Shown here: one piece after another, positions 48,985-58,129 of the stretch | Position numbering within the stretch: position 1 is the stretch's first letter | How the letters are laid out: each line of letters opens with the position of its first letter | Position numbers and translations under genes: made by a program | From: Rubricoccus sp963708165 | Lineage (GTDB): Bacteria > Bacteroidota > Rhodothermia > Rhodothermales > Rubricoccaceae | Reading direction: 5' to 3' | Assembly (NCBI GenBank): GCA_963708165.1 | Contig: OY970187.1 | Span: 2,418,001 to 2,482,000 of the forward strand | DNA length: 64,000 nucleotides | The notes under the pieces: model-generated | Told to the model about the DNA's origin: nothing | What the model saw: the letters and a program-made list of their open reading frames with translations, nothing else | Databases searched by the model: none

Positions 48985-50556
48985 ATGCAGCACCAGACGA
49001 TCATCATCCTGGACTTCGGGAGCCAGACGACCCAGCTCATCGCGCGGCGCGTCCGCGAGGCGGGCGTCTACTGCGAGATCCACCCGTGCACGATTGCGCC
49101 AGAGGCCGTCGTCGCGATGCAGCCGACCGGGCTGATCCTCTCGGGCGGGCCCATGTCGGTTTACGACGACGGCGCGCCGCAGGTGGACGCGCGGCTGTTC
49201 GAGATGACGACCGAAGCGGGCGACCCGGTGCCCGTCCTCGGGATCTGCTACGGGCTGCAGGCCATGGCGACGGCGCTGGGCGGAAAGGTGGAGGCGAGCG
49301 ATCATCGCGAGTTCGGCCACGCCGACCTCGTGGGCCACGCGGAGACTCCGCTGTTTGCTGGCATCCCGACGCACACGCGCGTCTGGATGAGCCACGGTGA
49401 CAGTCTGACGCAGGTGCCCACCGGCTTCCAGGCCATTGCCGCGACCGACAACGCGCCTCTGGCGGCGGTCGCCCACGAGTCGCGACCGCTCTTCGGCGTG
49501 CAGTTCCACCCCGAGGTGGTCCACACCGACGACGGCGCGCGACTCTTGCAGAACTTCGCGACCGGCGTCTGCGGCGCCAGAGGCGACTGGACGACCGAGT
49601 CGTTCATCGACGAGAAGGTCCGCGAGATCCGCCAAACGGTGGGCGAGGACCATGTCGTGCTCGGGCTTTCGGGTGGCGTGGACTCCTCTGTGGCAGCGGC
49701 GCTGCTCCACAAAGCCATCGGCGATCAGCTGACGTGCATCTTTGTGGACAACGGCCTCTTGCGCGCGGGCGAGTTCGAGCAGGTGCAGACGACGTTCCGC
49801 GACGGCTTCAACCTCGACCTGCGCGCCGTCGACGCGAGCGATCGATTCCTCTCCGAACTGGAGGGCGAGGCCGACCCCGAGACCAAGCGCAAGATCATCG
49901 GGCGCGTGTTCATCGAGGTGTTCACCGACGAGACGCACAAGCTGGAAGCGGAGCTCGGCCACAGGCCGAAGTTCCTCGCGCAGGGCACGCTCTACCCAGA
50001 CGTGATCGAGAGCGTGAGCTTTAAAGGCCCGAGCGCGACGATTAAGAGCCACCACAACGTGGGCGGACTGCCGGAGAAGCTGGGCTTCGAGCTGTTGGAG
50101 CCGTTCCGCGAACTGTTCAAGGACGAGGTCCGCGAGGTGGGCAAGGAACTGGGCGTGCCCGACGCCATCATCCGCCGTCACCCGTTCCCGGGCCCCGGCC
50201 TCGCCGTCCGCATCCTCGGCCCCATCACCCGCGCCGACGCCGACCTCTTGCGCCAGGCCGATACCATCTGGCTGGACGAACTGGTCACGAGCGGCACCTA
50301 CGACGACGTGTGGCAGGCCTTCGCGGTGCTGCTCCCGGTCAAGAGCGTGGGCGTGATGGGCGACTTCCGCACCTACGAGCAGGCCGTCTGCCTCCGCGCC
50401 GTGACCAGCACGGACGGCATGACCGCGGACTGGGCCCGCCTGCCGTACGAGGTGCTGGGCCGCGCGAGCAACCGCATCATCAACGAGGTGCGCGGCATCA
50501 ACCGCGTGGCGTACGACGTGAGTAGCAAGCCGCCTGCGACGATCGAGTGGGAGTAG
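48985..50556 (+). CDS. guaA: GMP synthase (glutamine-hydrolysing)
   Basis: 523 aa from ATG 48985. Class I glutamine amidotransferase domain with Cys in GICYGLQAMA and His-Glu in QFHPEVVHT, then the ATP pyrophosphatase domain with PP-loop LGLSGGVDSSVAAAL and the dimerisation domain ending SKPPATIEWE. Converts XMP to GMP. Its 3' end overlaps the truncated antisense CPBP remnant by 59 bases. Confidence 0.97.
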   Translation: MQHQTIIILDFGSQTTQLIARRVREAGVYCEIHPCTIAPEAVVAMQPTGLILSGGPMSVYDDGAPQVDARLFEMTTEAGDPVPVLGICYGLQAMATALGGKVEASDHREFGHADLVGHAETPLFAGIPTHTRVWMSHGDSLTQVPTGFQAIAATDNAPLAAVAHESRPLFGVQFHPEVVHTDDGARLLQNFATGVCGARGDWTTESFIDEKVREIRQTVGEDHVVLGLSGGVDSSVAAALLHKAIGDQLTCIFVDNGLLRAGEFEQVQTTFRDGFNLDLRAVDASDRFLSELEGEADPETKRKIIGRVFIEVFTDETHKLEAELGHRPKFLAQGTLYPDVIESVSFKGPSATIKSHHNVGGLPEKLGFELLEPFRELFKDEVREVGKELGVPDAIIRRHPFPGPGLAVRILGPITRADADLLRQADTIWLDELVTSGTYDDVWQAFAVLLPVKSVGVMGDFRTYEQAVCLRAVTSTDGMTADWARLPYEVLGRASNRIINEVRGINRVAYDVSSKPPATIEWE

Positions 50557-51025
50557 CGGCCTCTGGCGGGAGCGCGCCGAGCGCGTCGAAGAGGAGGCCG
50601 CGGTACCAGAGTTCTTCCACAACGGGCGCCAGAAGCACGTTGGCGACGAAGAACGACACGCGCTGCGTGCCCAGGACCGTTGTGCTACCCGCCGGGACGT
50701 AGTCGCCGAACCGCCGCTGCGCCCGCGCGATGACGCGGTCCAGCCCGCCGAAGTACGCCGCCGCGATGGCGGCGCCCACGAGGACGCCCGCCGCCACGCC
50801 AGAGGCGCTGCCCTCCACCACGCCCGCGAGCGCGGACGCGTCGAGCACCAGGAGTGTTGCGCCCACGACAGCCAGCGTGAGTGCCAGAAGCGTCGGCACC
50901 TGAGCTTCTACCGCAGCGCCGATGGCCTCTGGCGAGGTGGCGCCGCGCCGTGCTGCCAGGGCGGCGGCGCCTGCGATGACGAGCGCGAACGCCAGAGGCG
51001 GCCAGAGGAGGAGAAGCCAGATCAT
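50498..51025 (-). pseudogene. Truncated CPBP-type intramembrane protease
   Basis: The open frame encodes four to five helices and the first CPBP motif VEELWYRGLLFDALG (EExxxR). The second and third motifs (FxxxH and HxxxN/D) that complete the active site are absent: after GALPPEA the frame runs into the antisense of the guaA 3' end. The break coincides with a CGCCAGAGG copy at about 50559-50567. I read it as a 3'-deleted gene, unlikely to be an active protease. Confidence 0.65.
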
Positions 51026-51057
51026 GGGTTCAGGCAGTGGCTAGCCTGAAGACTACA

Positions 51058-51075
51058 GCCTCTGGCGCCAGAGGC
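51058..51075. repeat. 18-bp repeat palindrome
   Basis: Exact GCCTCTGGCGCCAGAGGC at the border between the truncated CPBP gene and the transporter remnant. Confidence 0.95.
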
Positions 51076-51571
51076 ACGCCGAGGCACGCGTGCGTACCCT
51101 CAGCCACAGGCGCTACGGCGAGGCCATCGCGCATTTCTAGGCCAACCGGCGCAACGTCGTCATTGCGCGCGATTGTGAAGTGGGCTGCGCGGCAACGGTG
51201 GGCCGATGCTCATTCTGTCGTACCTGCTGCACTCCAGCCTGGATTGGCGCGGATCGGAGGTCCGCATCCAGATGGTGGCGCTGACCGAGAAGGCCGCCCG
51301 AGACATGCGCCCGAGCGTTGAGGGCCTCTGGCGCGAAACGCGAACGGGCCCCGAACTGGACGTGATTCTCGCCAGAGGCCTCCCGTTCGATCAGATCCGG
51401 CGCGAGACATCGCGCGATGCCGATCTGGCCCTGCTCGGCATGGCTGCGCCCGGCGAGGACGACGGCTTCGCAGACTACTGCCCCGCGCTCCGCGAGCGGA
51501 CAGAGGGCCTGCCGGCGACGCTGTTCGTGCTCGCAGCCCAGGACATCGAACTCGGTCACATGGTGGCGTGA
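51076..51571 (+). pseudogene. C-terminal remnant of a cation-chloride cotransporter-like gene
   Basis: The region encodes, in two frames, pieces that fit the soluble C-terminal part of SLC12-type (APC superfamily) transporters. Around 51122 one frame reads EAIAHF, a TAG at 51138-51140, then ANRRNVVIARDCEVG. From 51206 another frame reads SYLLHSSLDWRGSEVRIQMV and continues to SRDADLALLGMAAPGEDD and GLPATLFVLAAQDIELGH. The whole membrane part is missing. An in-frame stop, a frame change and the lost 5' end make this a decayed gene. The family call rests on remembered patterns and is moderate. Confidence 0.55.
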
Positions 51572-51589
51572 GCCTCTGGCGCCAGAGGC
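51572..51589. repeat. 18-bp repeat palindrome
   Basis: Exact GCCTCTGGCGCCAGAGGC directly after the stop of the transporter remnant. Confidence 0.95.
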
Positions 51590-51637
51590 GTAGATAAGGA
51601 GCGGTTAGTTTAGGTGCTGAACTTCAGCTTCTGTCCC

Positions 51638-52243
51638 ATGCGCGTGATCACACTAGTCCTTCTCGTTGTCACCGTCACCGGCTGTGCGTCTTCGCGTCGC
51701 GCCGAGGTGGTCCCGCCGCCGGTTACACTCGCAGAGGTCAATCAGGCGCTTGATGAGCAGCGTGCGACGGTGACGTATGCCGACGGTCGGCAGGTCGAGG
51801 CCTTCGTGTTCATCGGCCCCGAGACCTCCGTCGTGCGTGAGGATCGGGCGGTCGCGACCGAAGACGGGTCGCGGATTGGAGAGGTGGTGGTGCCAACATC
51901 CGAGATCCTCCGTGTGGAGGTGGATGCAAGCCTCTCCGCATGGCAGGGAGCGGGCCGCGGTGCGGCGGTTGGCGCGGTCCCAGGTGGCGTGCTTCTCCTC
52001 GTCGGCGCAGCGTCTCTCCGCAGATGTCCTGATTATTGCATCGTGGAAGGTCTCGCAATTGGCGGTGGAGGGGTCCTCGCCGTCTTAGGGGCGGGGGTGG
52101 GTGCAGGTGTAGGAGCGACGGCTACTTCGAGCACAGACCTCGTGCAGGTCTATCAGTCGCCCGTCACCCGCTACCCGGATGCGGCACTCGCGCTCCTCGG
52201 CGCGCCTCTGGCGGTGCCACTTGCGCCAGAAGCAGAGGAGTGA
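51638..52243 (+). CDS. Lipoprotein, first of a tandem paralogous pair
   Basis: 201 aa from ATG 51638. Lipobox VTGCASS (Cys16). After VTLAEVNQALDEQRATVTYADGR the protein has a strand-rich domain, then two glycine-rich hydrophobic segments (GRGAAVGAVPGGVLLLVGAA and GGGVLAVLGAGVGAGVGA) that could be membrane helices. It ends VYQSPVTRYPDAALALLGAP. The next gene has the same plan and the same ending, showing tandem duplication. Function unknown. Confidence 0.75.
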   Translation: MRVITLVLLVVTVTGCASSRRAEVVPPPVTLAEVNQALDEQRATVTYADGRQVEAFVFIGPETSVVREDRAVATEDGSRIGEVVVPTSEILRVEVDASLSAWQGAGRGAAVGAVPGGVLLLVGAASLRRCPDYCIVEGLAIGGGGVLAVLGAGVGAGVGATATSSTDLVQVYQSPVTRYPDAALALLGAPLAVPLAPEAEE

Positions 52244-52291
52244 TCTCTGGCAGTGGCGGTAGCTTTGGGCTCGCTACTCGCCTGCGTCTCA

Positions 52292-52900
52292 ATGCGTCTA
52301 TTTGGTCTGGTCTTCCTCCTAGCTGCTTGTTCTGGCTGCGCTTCGGTTCGGGCAACGCAGCTTTCTGCGCCACCGGCGACGCTCGCGGAAGTCAACGACG
52401 TGCTGCATGAGCGTATCGCGGTGGTCCACTTTCTCGACGGGCGGCGACCTGTAGAAGGACTGATTCAGGTGGGGCGCGCGGCCACGAGCATTCAGCCGCT
52501 CGGAATGGAACCGTTCGACGAACCTGTGGGCGTTCTCACAGCCGATGTCTCTCACATCCGCGTTCGGACCGAGTCGCCAGAGGTCTATGGGAAGAAGCGC
52601 GGTGCCGCGTACGGCATCCTGCCAGCTCTGGTGGTGGTGGGCGCGGGTGTCGTGCTGGCGTTGGATGACAAGGCGTGCCCGGCAGCGTTTGGCCCAGGTG
52701 ACTGCCCCACAACGCGCATCGCGTGGGGGACGGCCCTTGGCGCGATCGCCGTCACTGCAGGCTACACCCTCGGTGGGAATGCCAACGAGTTCGAGCGCAC
52801 GCTAACCGTCTACGAAGCGCCGGTCACGCGCTACCCGGATGCGGCGCTCGCGCTTATGGACGCGCCTCTGGCGGAACCACCAAGTCCAGCAGACGAGTAG
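52292..52900 (+). CDS. Lipoprotein, second of the tandem pair
   Basis: 202 aa from ATG 52292. Lipobox CSGCAS. Shares with its upstream neighbour the APPATLAEVNDVLHER block near the N-terminus, two hydrophobic segments (ILPALVVVGAGVVLALDD and ALGAIAVTAGYTLGG) and the ending VYEAPVTRYPDAALALMDAP. The middles differ clearly, so the duplication is not recent. Spaced 48 bases from the first copy, likely one transcript. Confidence 0.75.
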   Translation: MRLFGLVFLLAACSGCASVRATQLSAPPATLAEVNDVLHERIAVVHFLDGRRPVEGLIQVGRAATSIQPLGMEPFDEPVGVLTADVSHIRVRTESPEVYGKKRGAAYGILPALVVVGAGVVLALDDKACPAAFGPGDCPTTRIAWGTALGAIAVTAGYTLGGNANEFERTLTVYEAPVTRYPDAALALMDAPLAEPPSPADE

Positions 52901-52923
52901 TCTCTGGCGCCAGAGGCGCAAAG

Positions 52924-52955
52924 AAAACCCGCCGGAGGCCCGGAACCTCTGGCGG
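52924..52955 (-). terminator. Repeat-derived hairpin with T-tract
   Basis: Arms 52929-52938 and 52946-52955 pair with one mismatch around a CCGGAA-type loop and are followed on the minus strand by TTTT. It lies after the DUF5916 remnant and resembles the hairpin at 2836-2865. Confidence 0.5.
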
Positions 52956-53002
52956 TCAGCCTGGGAGGGAGGGGTCACGCTCCCGCCTACGGGTTCAGGC
53001 CC

Positions 53003-53461
53003 TTACAGCCCGCACCAGTGGGTTGCCTTGATCAGGAACACGTTCTCAACGGGTGACCGGAAGACCTCACCCAGCTCGCGGCCCACGTCGTAGCCGTTGA
53101 ACACGTCCAGCGTCACGGCGTCCAGCAGGCCCACGGACCAGGCGCCGATCTTGCCGCTAACCTTGGCTGCGCTCGCGATGGTCGTCTGCTGCGTGCTGCC
53201 GTCGTCGAAGATGTCCACGCCCTCGACGAAGAGTGGGCGGCGCTCGTTGAAGAAGACCTCGAACTGGCTCAGGTTCACCACTGCCGGGTCGGCCTCCTCC
53301 AGCACGCCGTCGATGCGCGGCTCCTAGCCGGGTTGCAGCGCGAGGGCGCTGAGCGACGGCATCGCGCCGCTGGAGCCTCTGGCGGCAGACTGGGCGTGCG
53401 CCAGAGGCAACAGGAGCAGGAGGAGGAGGAGCGCGAGAGAGGCGCGAAGAAGAGGAGCCAC
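53003..53461 (-). pseudogene. DUF5916-type exported protein remnant
   Basis: A signal peptide (GTG 53461; LLRASLALLLLLLLLPLAHA) and the start of the carbohydrate-binding-like module (EPRIDGVLEEADPAV) are followed directly by pieces from much further on in such proteins: NLSQFEVFFNERRPLFVEG, AAKVSGKIGAWSVGLLDAVT and the C-terminal end FLIKATHWCGL. A TAG at 53324-53326 interrupts the frame. DUF5916 proteins are usually 700-900 aa; here about 150 codons remain, so most of the gene was lost by internal deletions. Confidence 0.7.
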
Positions 53462-53670
53462 GTGCAAAAGAGTCAGGGAGTTGCGGAGGCCCGACGGCCG
53501 CATTCGGCCAGCGGGTACGCCTCATGCTAAAAAACAGCAGGCCTGGTGCCGACCCGGCTCGCCAGAGGCATGGGGCGGCGTTTACCGCGGATCCTCCGGG
53601 TGCTCTCGCAATGGTGGTTGCCGCGCCCCTCGCGAAGTCGGACCTTGCGGCTTCACCCTGCTCGATTCCG

Positions 53671-55062
53671 ATGGTCCGTTTCTCGACGCTCTGCCTAGCG
53701 CTCTCCTTCTTTGTTGCGGTGCCTCTGGCGGCGCAACCCGCGACGGCGGACGTGCTGACGGCGGCCAACAACACGTTCGACACGGGCCTGGCGAGCTACA
53801 GCGCGGGCACGTACGACGAGGCCTACGGCCTGTTTATGAACGTGGCCCGCGGCTACGCCTACCACGAGCGCACGACCGCCGCGCTACTTATGGCAGGCAA
53901 GGCGGCCTACGCCGACGGTCTGTTTGCACGCGTCCGCGTCGCGCTCGACCAACTCGTGACCGAGTACCCCCAAAGCCGGTACACGCCAGAGGCGCGCCGC
54001 TTGCTCGCTCAAGCCTCTGGCGCCGACGTGCAGGTGCCGTTCAACCTGGGCGTGATTTTGCCCGCGGGCAGCGAGGACGCATACCTGGGCCAAGCGGTCT
54101 TCAACGGCATCCGTATCGCCGTGGACGAGCACAACGCGGGCTCGCCGCGCCGCCCGGTCCGGCTCATCTTCCGCGAGAGCGGCGGCTCTCCAGAAAACGC
54201 GGCCCAGGCTGTGCGCGATGCTGCCCGTGCAGGCGCCGAAGCAGTCGTCGGCCCTCTGTACAGCGGCGAGGCGGTCATGGCCGCTCAGGCCGCCGAGCGG
54301 GCAGGGATTCCGCTTCTCGCGCCTCTGGCGACCGCCACCGACGTGAGCGAGGGCCGCACGCTCACGTTCCAAGCCAACCCGACCTTTCCCGCCAGAGGCC
54401 GCGCGATGGCACGCTACGCAGTCAACGGGCTGGGGTACCGCCGCCTTGGGGTGGTCAGCGAATCCGGCACGTTTGGGGAGGACATGGGCAAGGCATTCGC
54501 CGACGAGGCCAGCCGGTTGGGCGCCGCAGTCGTGTTCCAGGAGCGCCTGGTCGGTGAGGCCGGGTGGGGCGATCTGGAGCGGCGCGTGGGGTCGAGCGTG
54601 CTGAGCCGTGCGCAGGCGGTGTACCTGCCTGTGACAGGAGACGACGCTGCCGCGTATGCCGCCGACGCCCTCCGCAGCCTGGAGGGACTATCCGCACCGC
54701 CGCGCCCGCTGGGCAACTCGGAGTGGGAGGGCCTGACGACGAGCCGCGCCCGCGCCAGCCGCCTCGCAGCGCTCTTCACGCGCGACTTCTTTTCGCCTCC
54801 GGGCGCCGTCGACGCCTTTGGCGCGCGCTACCGCGACCTCTCAGGCATCGGCCCGGACCGCCTCGCGCTGATGGGCTACGACCTGACAGGTTTCCTGACG
54901 CGCAACCTCGACGCCTCTGGCGAGGGGTCGCTCGCCGACCGGATGCGTGCCGCGCCTACCTATCAGGGCCTCGCGCACCGCTTCAACTTCGACGGCGGGC
55001 AGGTCAACAGCGCCCTGTTCGTGCTCGCCTACCGCGACGGCAACGCGATCCTCGTCGAGTAG
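53671..55062 (+). CDS. Periplasmic binding-protein-like (LivJ/LpoA type) protein
   Basis: 463 aa from ATG 53671. Signal peptide LCLALSFFVAVPLAAQ. Residues 25-110 form TPR-like helices (FDTGLASYSAGTYDEAYGLF, AALLMAGKAAYADGLF, QLVTEYPQSRYTPEARRLL), and the rest is a Peripla_BP_6 fold (FNLGVILPAGSEDAYLGQAV, AVVGPLYSGEAVMAAQAAER, RRLGVVSESGTFGEDMG). TPR plus this fold is the LpoA arrangement that activates penicillin-binding proteins, but it may equally be a solute-binding receptor. No transporter genes adjoin. Confidence 0.85.
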   Translation: MVRFSTLCLALSFFVAVPLAAQPATADVLTAANNTFDTGLASYSAGTYDEAYGLFMNVARGYAYHERTTAALLMAGKAAYADGLFARVRVALDQLVTEYPQSRYTPEARRLLAQASGADVQVPFNLGVILPAGSEDAYLGQAVFNGIRIAVDEHNAGSPRRPVRLIFRESGGSPENAAQAVRDAARAGAEAVVGPLYSGEAVMAAQAAERAGIPLLAPLATATDVSEGRTLTFQANPTFPARGRAMARYAVNGLGYRRLGVVSESGTFGEDMGKAFADEASRLGAAVVFQERLVGEAGWGDLERRVGSSVLSRAQAVYLPVTGDDAAAYAADALRSLEGLSAPPRPLGNSEWEGLTTSRARASRLAALFTRDFFSPPGAVDAFGARYRDLSGIGPDRLALMGYDLTGFLTRNLDASGEGSLADRMRAAPTYQGLAHRFNFDGGQVNSALFVLAYRDGNAILVE

Positions 55063-55078
55063 CCTCGCGCGAGGTACA

Positions 55079-55096
55079 GCCTCTGGCGCCAGAGGC
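55079..55096. repeat. 18-bp repeat palindrome
   Basis: Exact GCCTCTGGCGCCAGAGGC between the binding-protein gene and the second MBL hydrolase gene. Confidence 0.95.
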
Positions 55097-55133
55097 CTGC
55101 CGTGTAGTTCGTGCTCGCACTCCAACCGTAGAC

Positions 55134-55994
55134 ATGACCCTCGCAGGCTATCAGATCGACACGGTAGACGCCGGACGCTTCGCCTTGGACGGCGGCGCCA
55201 TGTTCGGCATCGTGCCGCGCGCGCTGTGGGCGCGCCACATCGCGCCGGACGAGCAAAACCGCATACCCATGACGGCGCGGTGCCTGCTGCTGCGCGGCCA
55301 CGGCCGCGTCATCCTGGTGGACACCGGCATGGGCGACAAGCACGACGCTAGGTTCGCCCGCATCTACGACGCCGGGCCCTTCACGCTGTTGGACGAACTC
55401 GCCGCGCTCGGCGTCGCGCCAGAGGCCGTGACCGACGTGTTTCTCACGCACCTGCACTTCGACCACGTCGGTGGCGCGGTGCGGCGCGATGAGGCCTCTG
55501 GCGAATCGGTGCTGACGTTTCCCCGTGCGGCGCACTGGGTGCAGGCGAGCCAGTGGGCGTGGGCGCACGAGAGCCCGCGCGAGGGCGCGTCGTTCCTGGC
55601 GGAGAACCTGGAGCCTCTGGCGGCACTGCCGCGCGAGGGCAGCGGTGCGCGGCTGGCGCTGTTGGAGGCGGGCGACGCGAGCCCGTTCGAGCACACGGAA
55701 ATCGTCACCGTGGACGGCCACACGCGAGGCCAGCAGTTGCTGAAAGTGGTGGGGGAGACCACGCTGTTCTTCGCCGGAGACCTCCTGCCCACCGCCGCGC
55801 ACGTGCCGCTGCTGTGGATTATGGCGTACGACATCGCGCCGCTGGAGACGCTCGCGGAAAAAGAGCCGCTGCTGGAGCAGGCCGCCCGCGAGAACTGGAC
55901 GGTCGTCTTCGAGCACGACGCGCAGACCGTAGCGGGGCGCGTGGTGCAGACGGACCGCGGCTACGCGGTGGAGGACGCGCGCGAAGCCCTCTAG
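55134..55994 (+). CDS. MBL-fold metallohydrolase (second paralogue)
   Basis: 286 aa from ATG 55134. Metal motif FLTHLHFDHVGG, His in VDGHTRGQQLL, Asp in FFAGDLLPTAAHV and the distal His in VVFEHDAQT. Close in order and spacing to the protein at 35898-36701. The RIPMTARCLLLRGHGRVILVDTGMGDKH block is typical of lactonase-like MBL hydrolases, some of which open N-acyl homoserine lactones; that activity is not shown here. Confidence 0.87.
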   Translation: MTLAGYQIDTVDAGRFALDGGAMFGIVPRALWARHIAPDEQNRIPMTARCLLLRGHGRVILVDTGMGDKHDARFARIYDAGPFTLLDELAALGVAPEAVTDVFLTHLHFDHVGGAVRRDEASGESVLTFPRAAHWVQASQWAWAHESPREGASFLAENLEPLAALPREGSGARLALLEAGDASPFEHTEIVTVDGHTRGQQLLKVVGETTLFFAGDLLPTAAHVPLLWIMAYDIAPLETLAEKEPLLEQAARENWTVVFEHDAQTVAGRVVQTDRGYAVEDAREAL

Positions 55995-56041
55995 GCTCTG
56001 GCGCCAGAGCCTCTGCGGCGGAACGTGGCATCGCGTCAGAA

Positions 56042-56059
56042 GCCTCTGGCGCCAGAGGC
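56042..56059. repeat. 18-bp repeat palindrome
   Basis: Exact GCCTCTGGCGCCAGAGGC after the second MBL hydrolase gene. Confidence 0.95.
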
Positions 56060-56201
56060 GGCACGCGGTTTGAACTCCCTGCGCGAGATCCCTGCGCGCG
56101 GCCTTCCAGGCGCTGCGCGGCCGCTCTGTGCGCCTCTGGCGACAGCTACGGCCGGTGCTACGCCTACGCGTCGGGTAAAACTGTAACTCGTCCGCCCGTC
56201 T

Positions 56202-57947
56202 ATGACCGCCCCGACTCCTGCTGTCCGCGCCGCTCTCGTGGCCGCTTTCGTGGTCGTCATCGTCGGCGCGCTCGCGGCGGCACTGCACCTCGCGCGCGTC
56301 GACCGCGTCGCGGATGCCGCCGTCGCCAGAGGCGTCGAGGCGCGGGCAGCGACCCTTGCGGCGGCGCTCGCGACCGGCACCAGCACGGACGATCTGCGGA
56401 CGCGCTTCGACGCCCTGGCGGCACTCGACTGGCCTGCCGGACTCGCACTCCTAGATGCCTCTGGCGAGATCGTGAGTGCCTCAGATCCGGGCATGGCAGC
56501 GGCGACGCCGTGGGACGGCGCGGCCCTCACGCCAGGGGCTATCGTGGTCTCGCGCGGCGACGCGCGGATCGCCATTGCAGTGCGCGCGCTCGGGCAGAGC
56601 GGGTTGCGGCTCGGCGTGGTGCAATACGTCAAACCGACCAGTGGGCTGTGGAGCGTGCTCGCCATCGCGCTCGCGCTCGGTGCCATCGTGCTGAGTGCTG
56701 TGGCTGCGCTCGCGTGGTACGCCGGGCCTCGCGCGACGGCTGTTCTCAGCGTGACCGCCGAGCGCATGGCCGCCAACCGCGACGGCGACCCGCGCACCCA
56801 GCTTCTCGCCGCGAGCCGCGTGCTCGGGCCTCTGGCGACTTCGCTAGAGCCTCTGGCGAACCGCCTGCTCGCCAACCGCTCCGAGCTCACCGACGCCAGC
56901 CGACAAGTCGCGGCGCTGCTCCAGATCAACCCGCATTACGTGATCGTCGCGACGTTCGACGGCGAAATCATCGAGGCCAACCCGTCGTTTTATGCGGCCA
57001 CAGGCCTCTCGCACGAAGTCGTGCGCGGCGGCAGCGTCGATTTGCTGCGCGATGTGTTTCCGCTCGGTCCGTTGCTCGAAATCGCCGACCGCAGCGACCG
57101 CGAAAACTCTTCTATCCAGGGCATCGAGTACGACCTGTTGGACCGCGACGGGCGGCAGCTTCCCGTGCTTGTCTCGCTCCGCGCCGTAACGGTCAGCGGC
57201 CGCAAGGCCGTGCTCATCCAGGCGACCGACGTGTCGACGCAAAAGCGTTTGGAGCGCCAGGTCGCCGCCTTTAGCGACTCGCTAGAGCTCATGGTGGATC
57301 AGCGCGTGGCAGCCCTTTCCGCAGGCCGCACCACACTGCGCAGCCTCATCGACCGCGCCGCGGTCGTGCTGGCGTCCTTCGACGGCACCGGCATCACGAT
57401 CCGGTGGAACGGCGCCGCGCAAACGCTCACCGGCCGCACACAGTCCGATGCCGCAGGTTTCCACGCTGCCGTCTCCACGCTCGGCCTCAGCGACAGCGAC
57501 GAACGGGCGCTCGCGCAGTGGTTCTGGAGCGAGTCGGGGCATCCGTTCGTCGCCACGTCCACGTTCGAGGTCGAGAGCGGCGAAAGCGTCGGGCGCCGCA
57601 TGGTGTGGCGCTGCGTGCAAGGCGCCGAGCCCGGCCAGGCCGACTCGCGCACGCTCGTAGGCGTCCAGGTGCCAGAGGCGCTCCCGGTACACGACCTGCC
57701 TGCCGAGCCCGCGCGCTCGTCCGCGATCCCCGAGATGCCTCTGGCGCAGCGCCATGCCCGCGCGGGTGGCTACGTCTTCGAGGCCGTGCAGCAAAACGCG
57801 CCCACGCCAGAGGCCATCGCCGAGGAGGAAGCCTGGATCCGGCGCCTCTCCTCCGACAAGCCCGACGCCTTTGGAGGCGGAGGCCGCCGCGAGCCCCCGC
57901 CCGGCGGTGGCACCTGGGTCGCGACCGGCGGCGACGGCGCCGCATAG
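56202..57947 (+). CDS. Membrane PAS-domain sensor without a kinase domain
   Basis: 581 aa. Helix 1 (ALVAAFVVVIVGALAAALHL), an extracytoplasmic sensor part of about 130 residues, helix 2 (GLWSVLAIALALGAIVLSAVAAL), a HAMP-like linker, then PAS 1 (about residues 240-340: QINPHYVIVATFDGEIIEAN ... IQATDVSTQKRLERQ) and PAS 2 (about 370-470). The last 120 residues are low-complexity with a Gly-rich end. No HisKA, HATPase, GGDEF or PP2C domain is visible, so output must go through another protein, possibly the H-box protein encoded next. Confidence 0.85.
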   Translation: MTAPTPAVRAALVAAFVVVIVGALAAALHLARVDRVADAAVARGVEARAATLAAALATGTSTDDLRTRFDALAALDWPAGLALLDASGEIVSASDPGMAAATPWDGAALTPGAIVVSRGDARIAIAVRALGQSGLRLGVVQYVKPTSGLWSVLAIALALGAIVLSAVAALAWYAGPRATAVLSVTAERMAANRDGDPRTQLLAASRVLGPLATSLEPLANRLLANRSELTDASRQVAALLQINPHYVIVATFDGEIIEANPSFYAATGLSHEVVRGGSVDLLRDVFPLGPLLEIADRSDRENSSIQGIEYDLLDRDGRQLPVLVSLRAVTVSGRKAVLIQATDVSTQKRLERQVAAFSDSLELMVDQRVAALSAGRTTLRSLIDRAAVVLASFDGTGITIRWNGAAQTLTGRTQSDAAGFHAAVSTLGLSDSDERALAQWFWSESGHPFVATSTFEVESGESVGRRMVWRCVQGAEPGQADSRTLVGVQVPEALPVHDLPAEPARSSAIPEMPLAQRHARAGGYVFEAVQQNAPTPEAIAEEEAWIRRLSSDKPDAFGGGGRREPPPGGGTWVATGGDGAA

Positions 57948-57996
57948 CGGCCTCTGGCGCCGCGTAACGGCCTCTGGCGCCGCGCCCCGGCCTCTG
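57948..57996. repeat. Tandem 20-bp array of the 9-mer repeat
   Basis: CGGCCTCTGGCGCCGCG occurs at 57948-57964 and 57968-57984 and again in part at 57988-57996, right after the sensor gene stop. Confidence 0.85.
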
Positions 57997-58100
57997 CAGA
58001 CTCCCCGCGATGGACCCAGGCGCGCCAGAGGCCTGCGTGGCCCATGACATGGGAGAAAACCACCGGAAGCACAGCGCGAGATGAGGAGCAAGCGCGACGC

Positions 58101-58108
58101 TAGATTCG
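58101..58108 (+). promoter_or_regulatory. Candidate -7 promoter element (TAGATTCG) of the H-box protein gene
   Basis: TAGATTCG, 21 bases before ATG 58130, identical to the element before accB. Confidence 0.4.
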
Positions 58109-58129
58109 CACACCGCTCTCGCATCGCAC

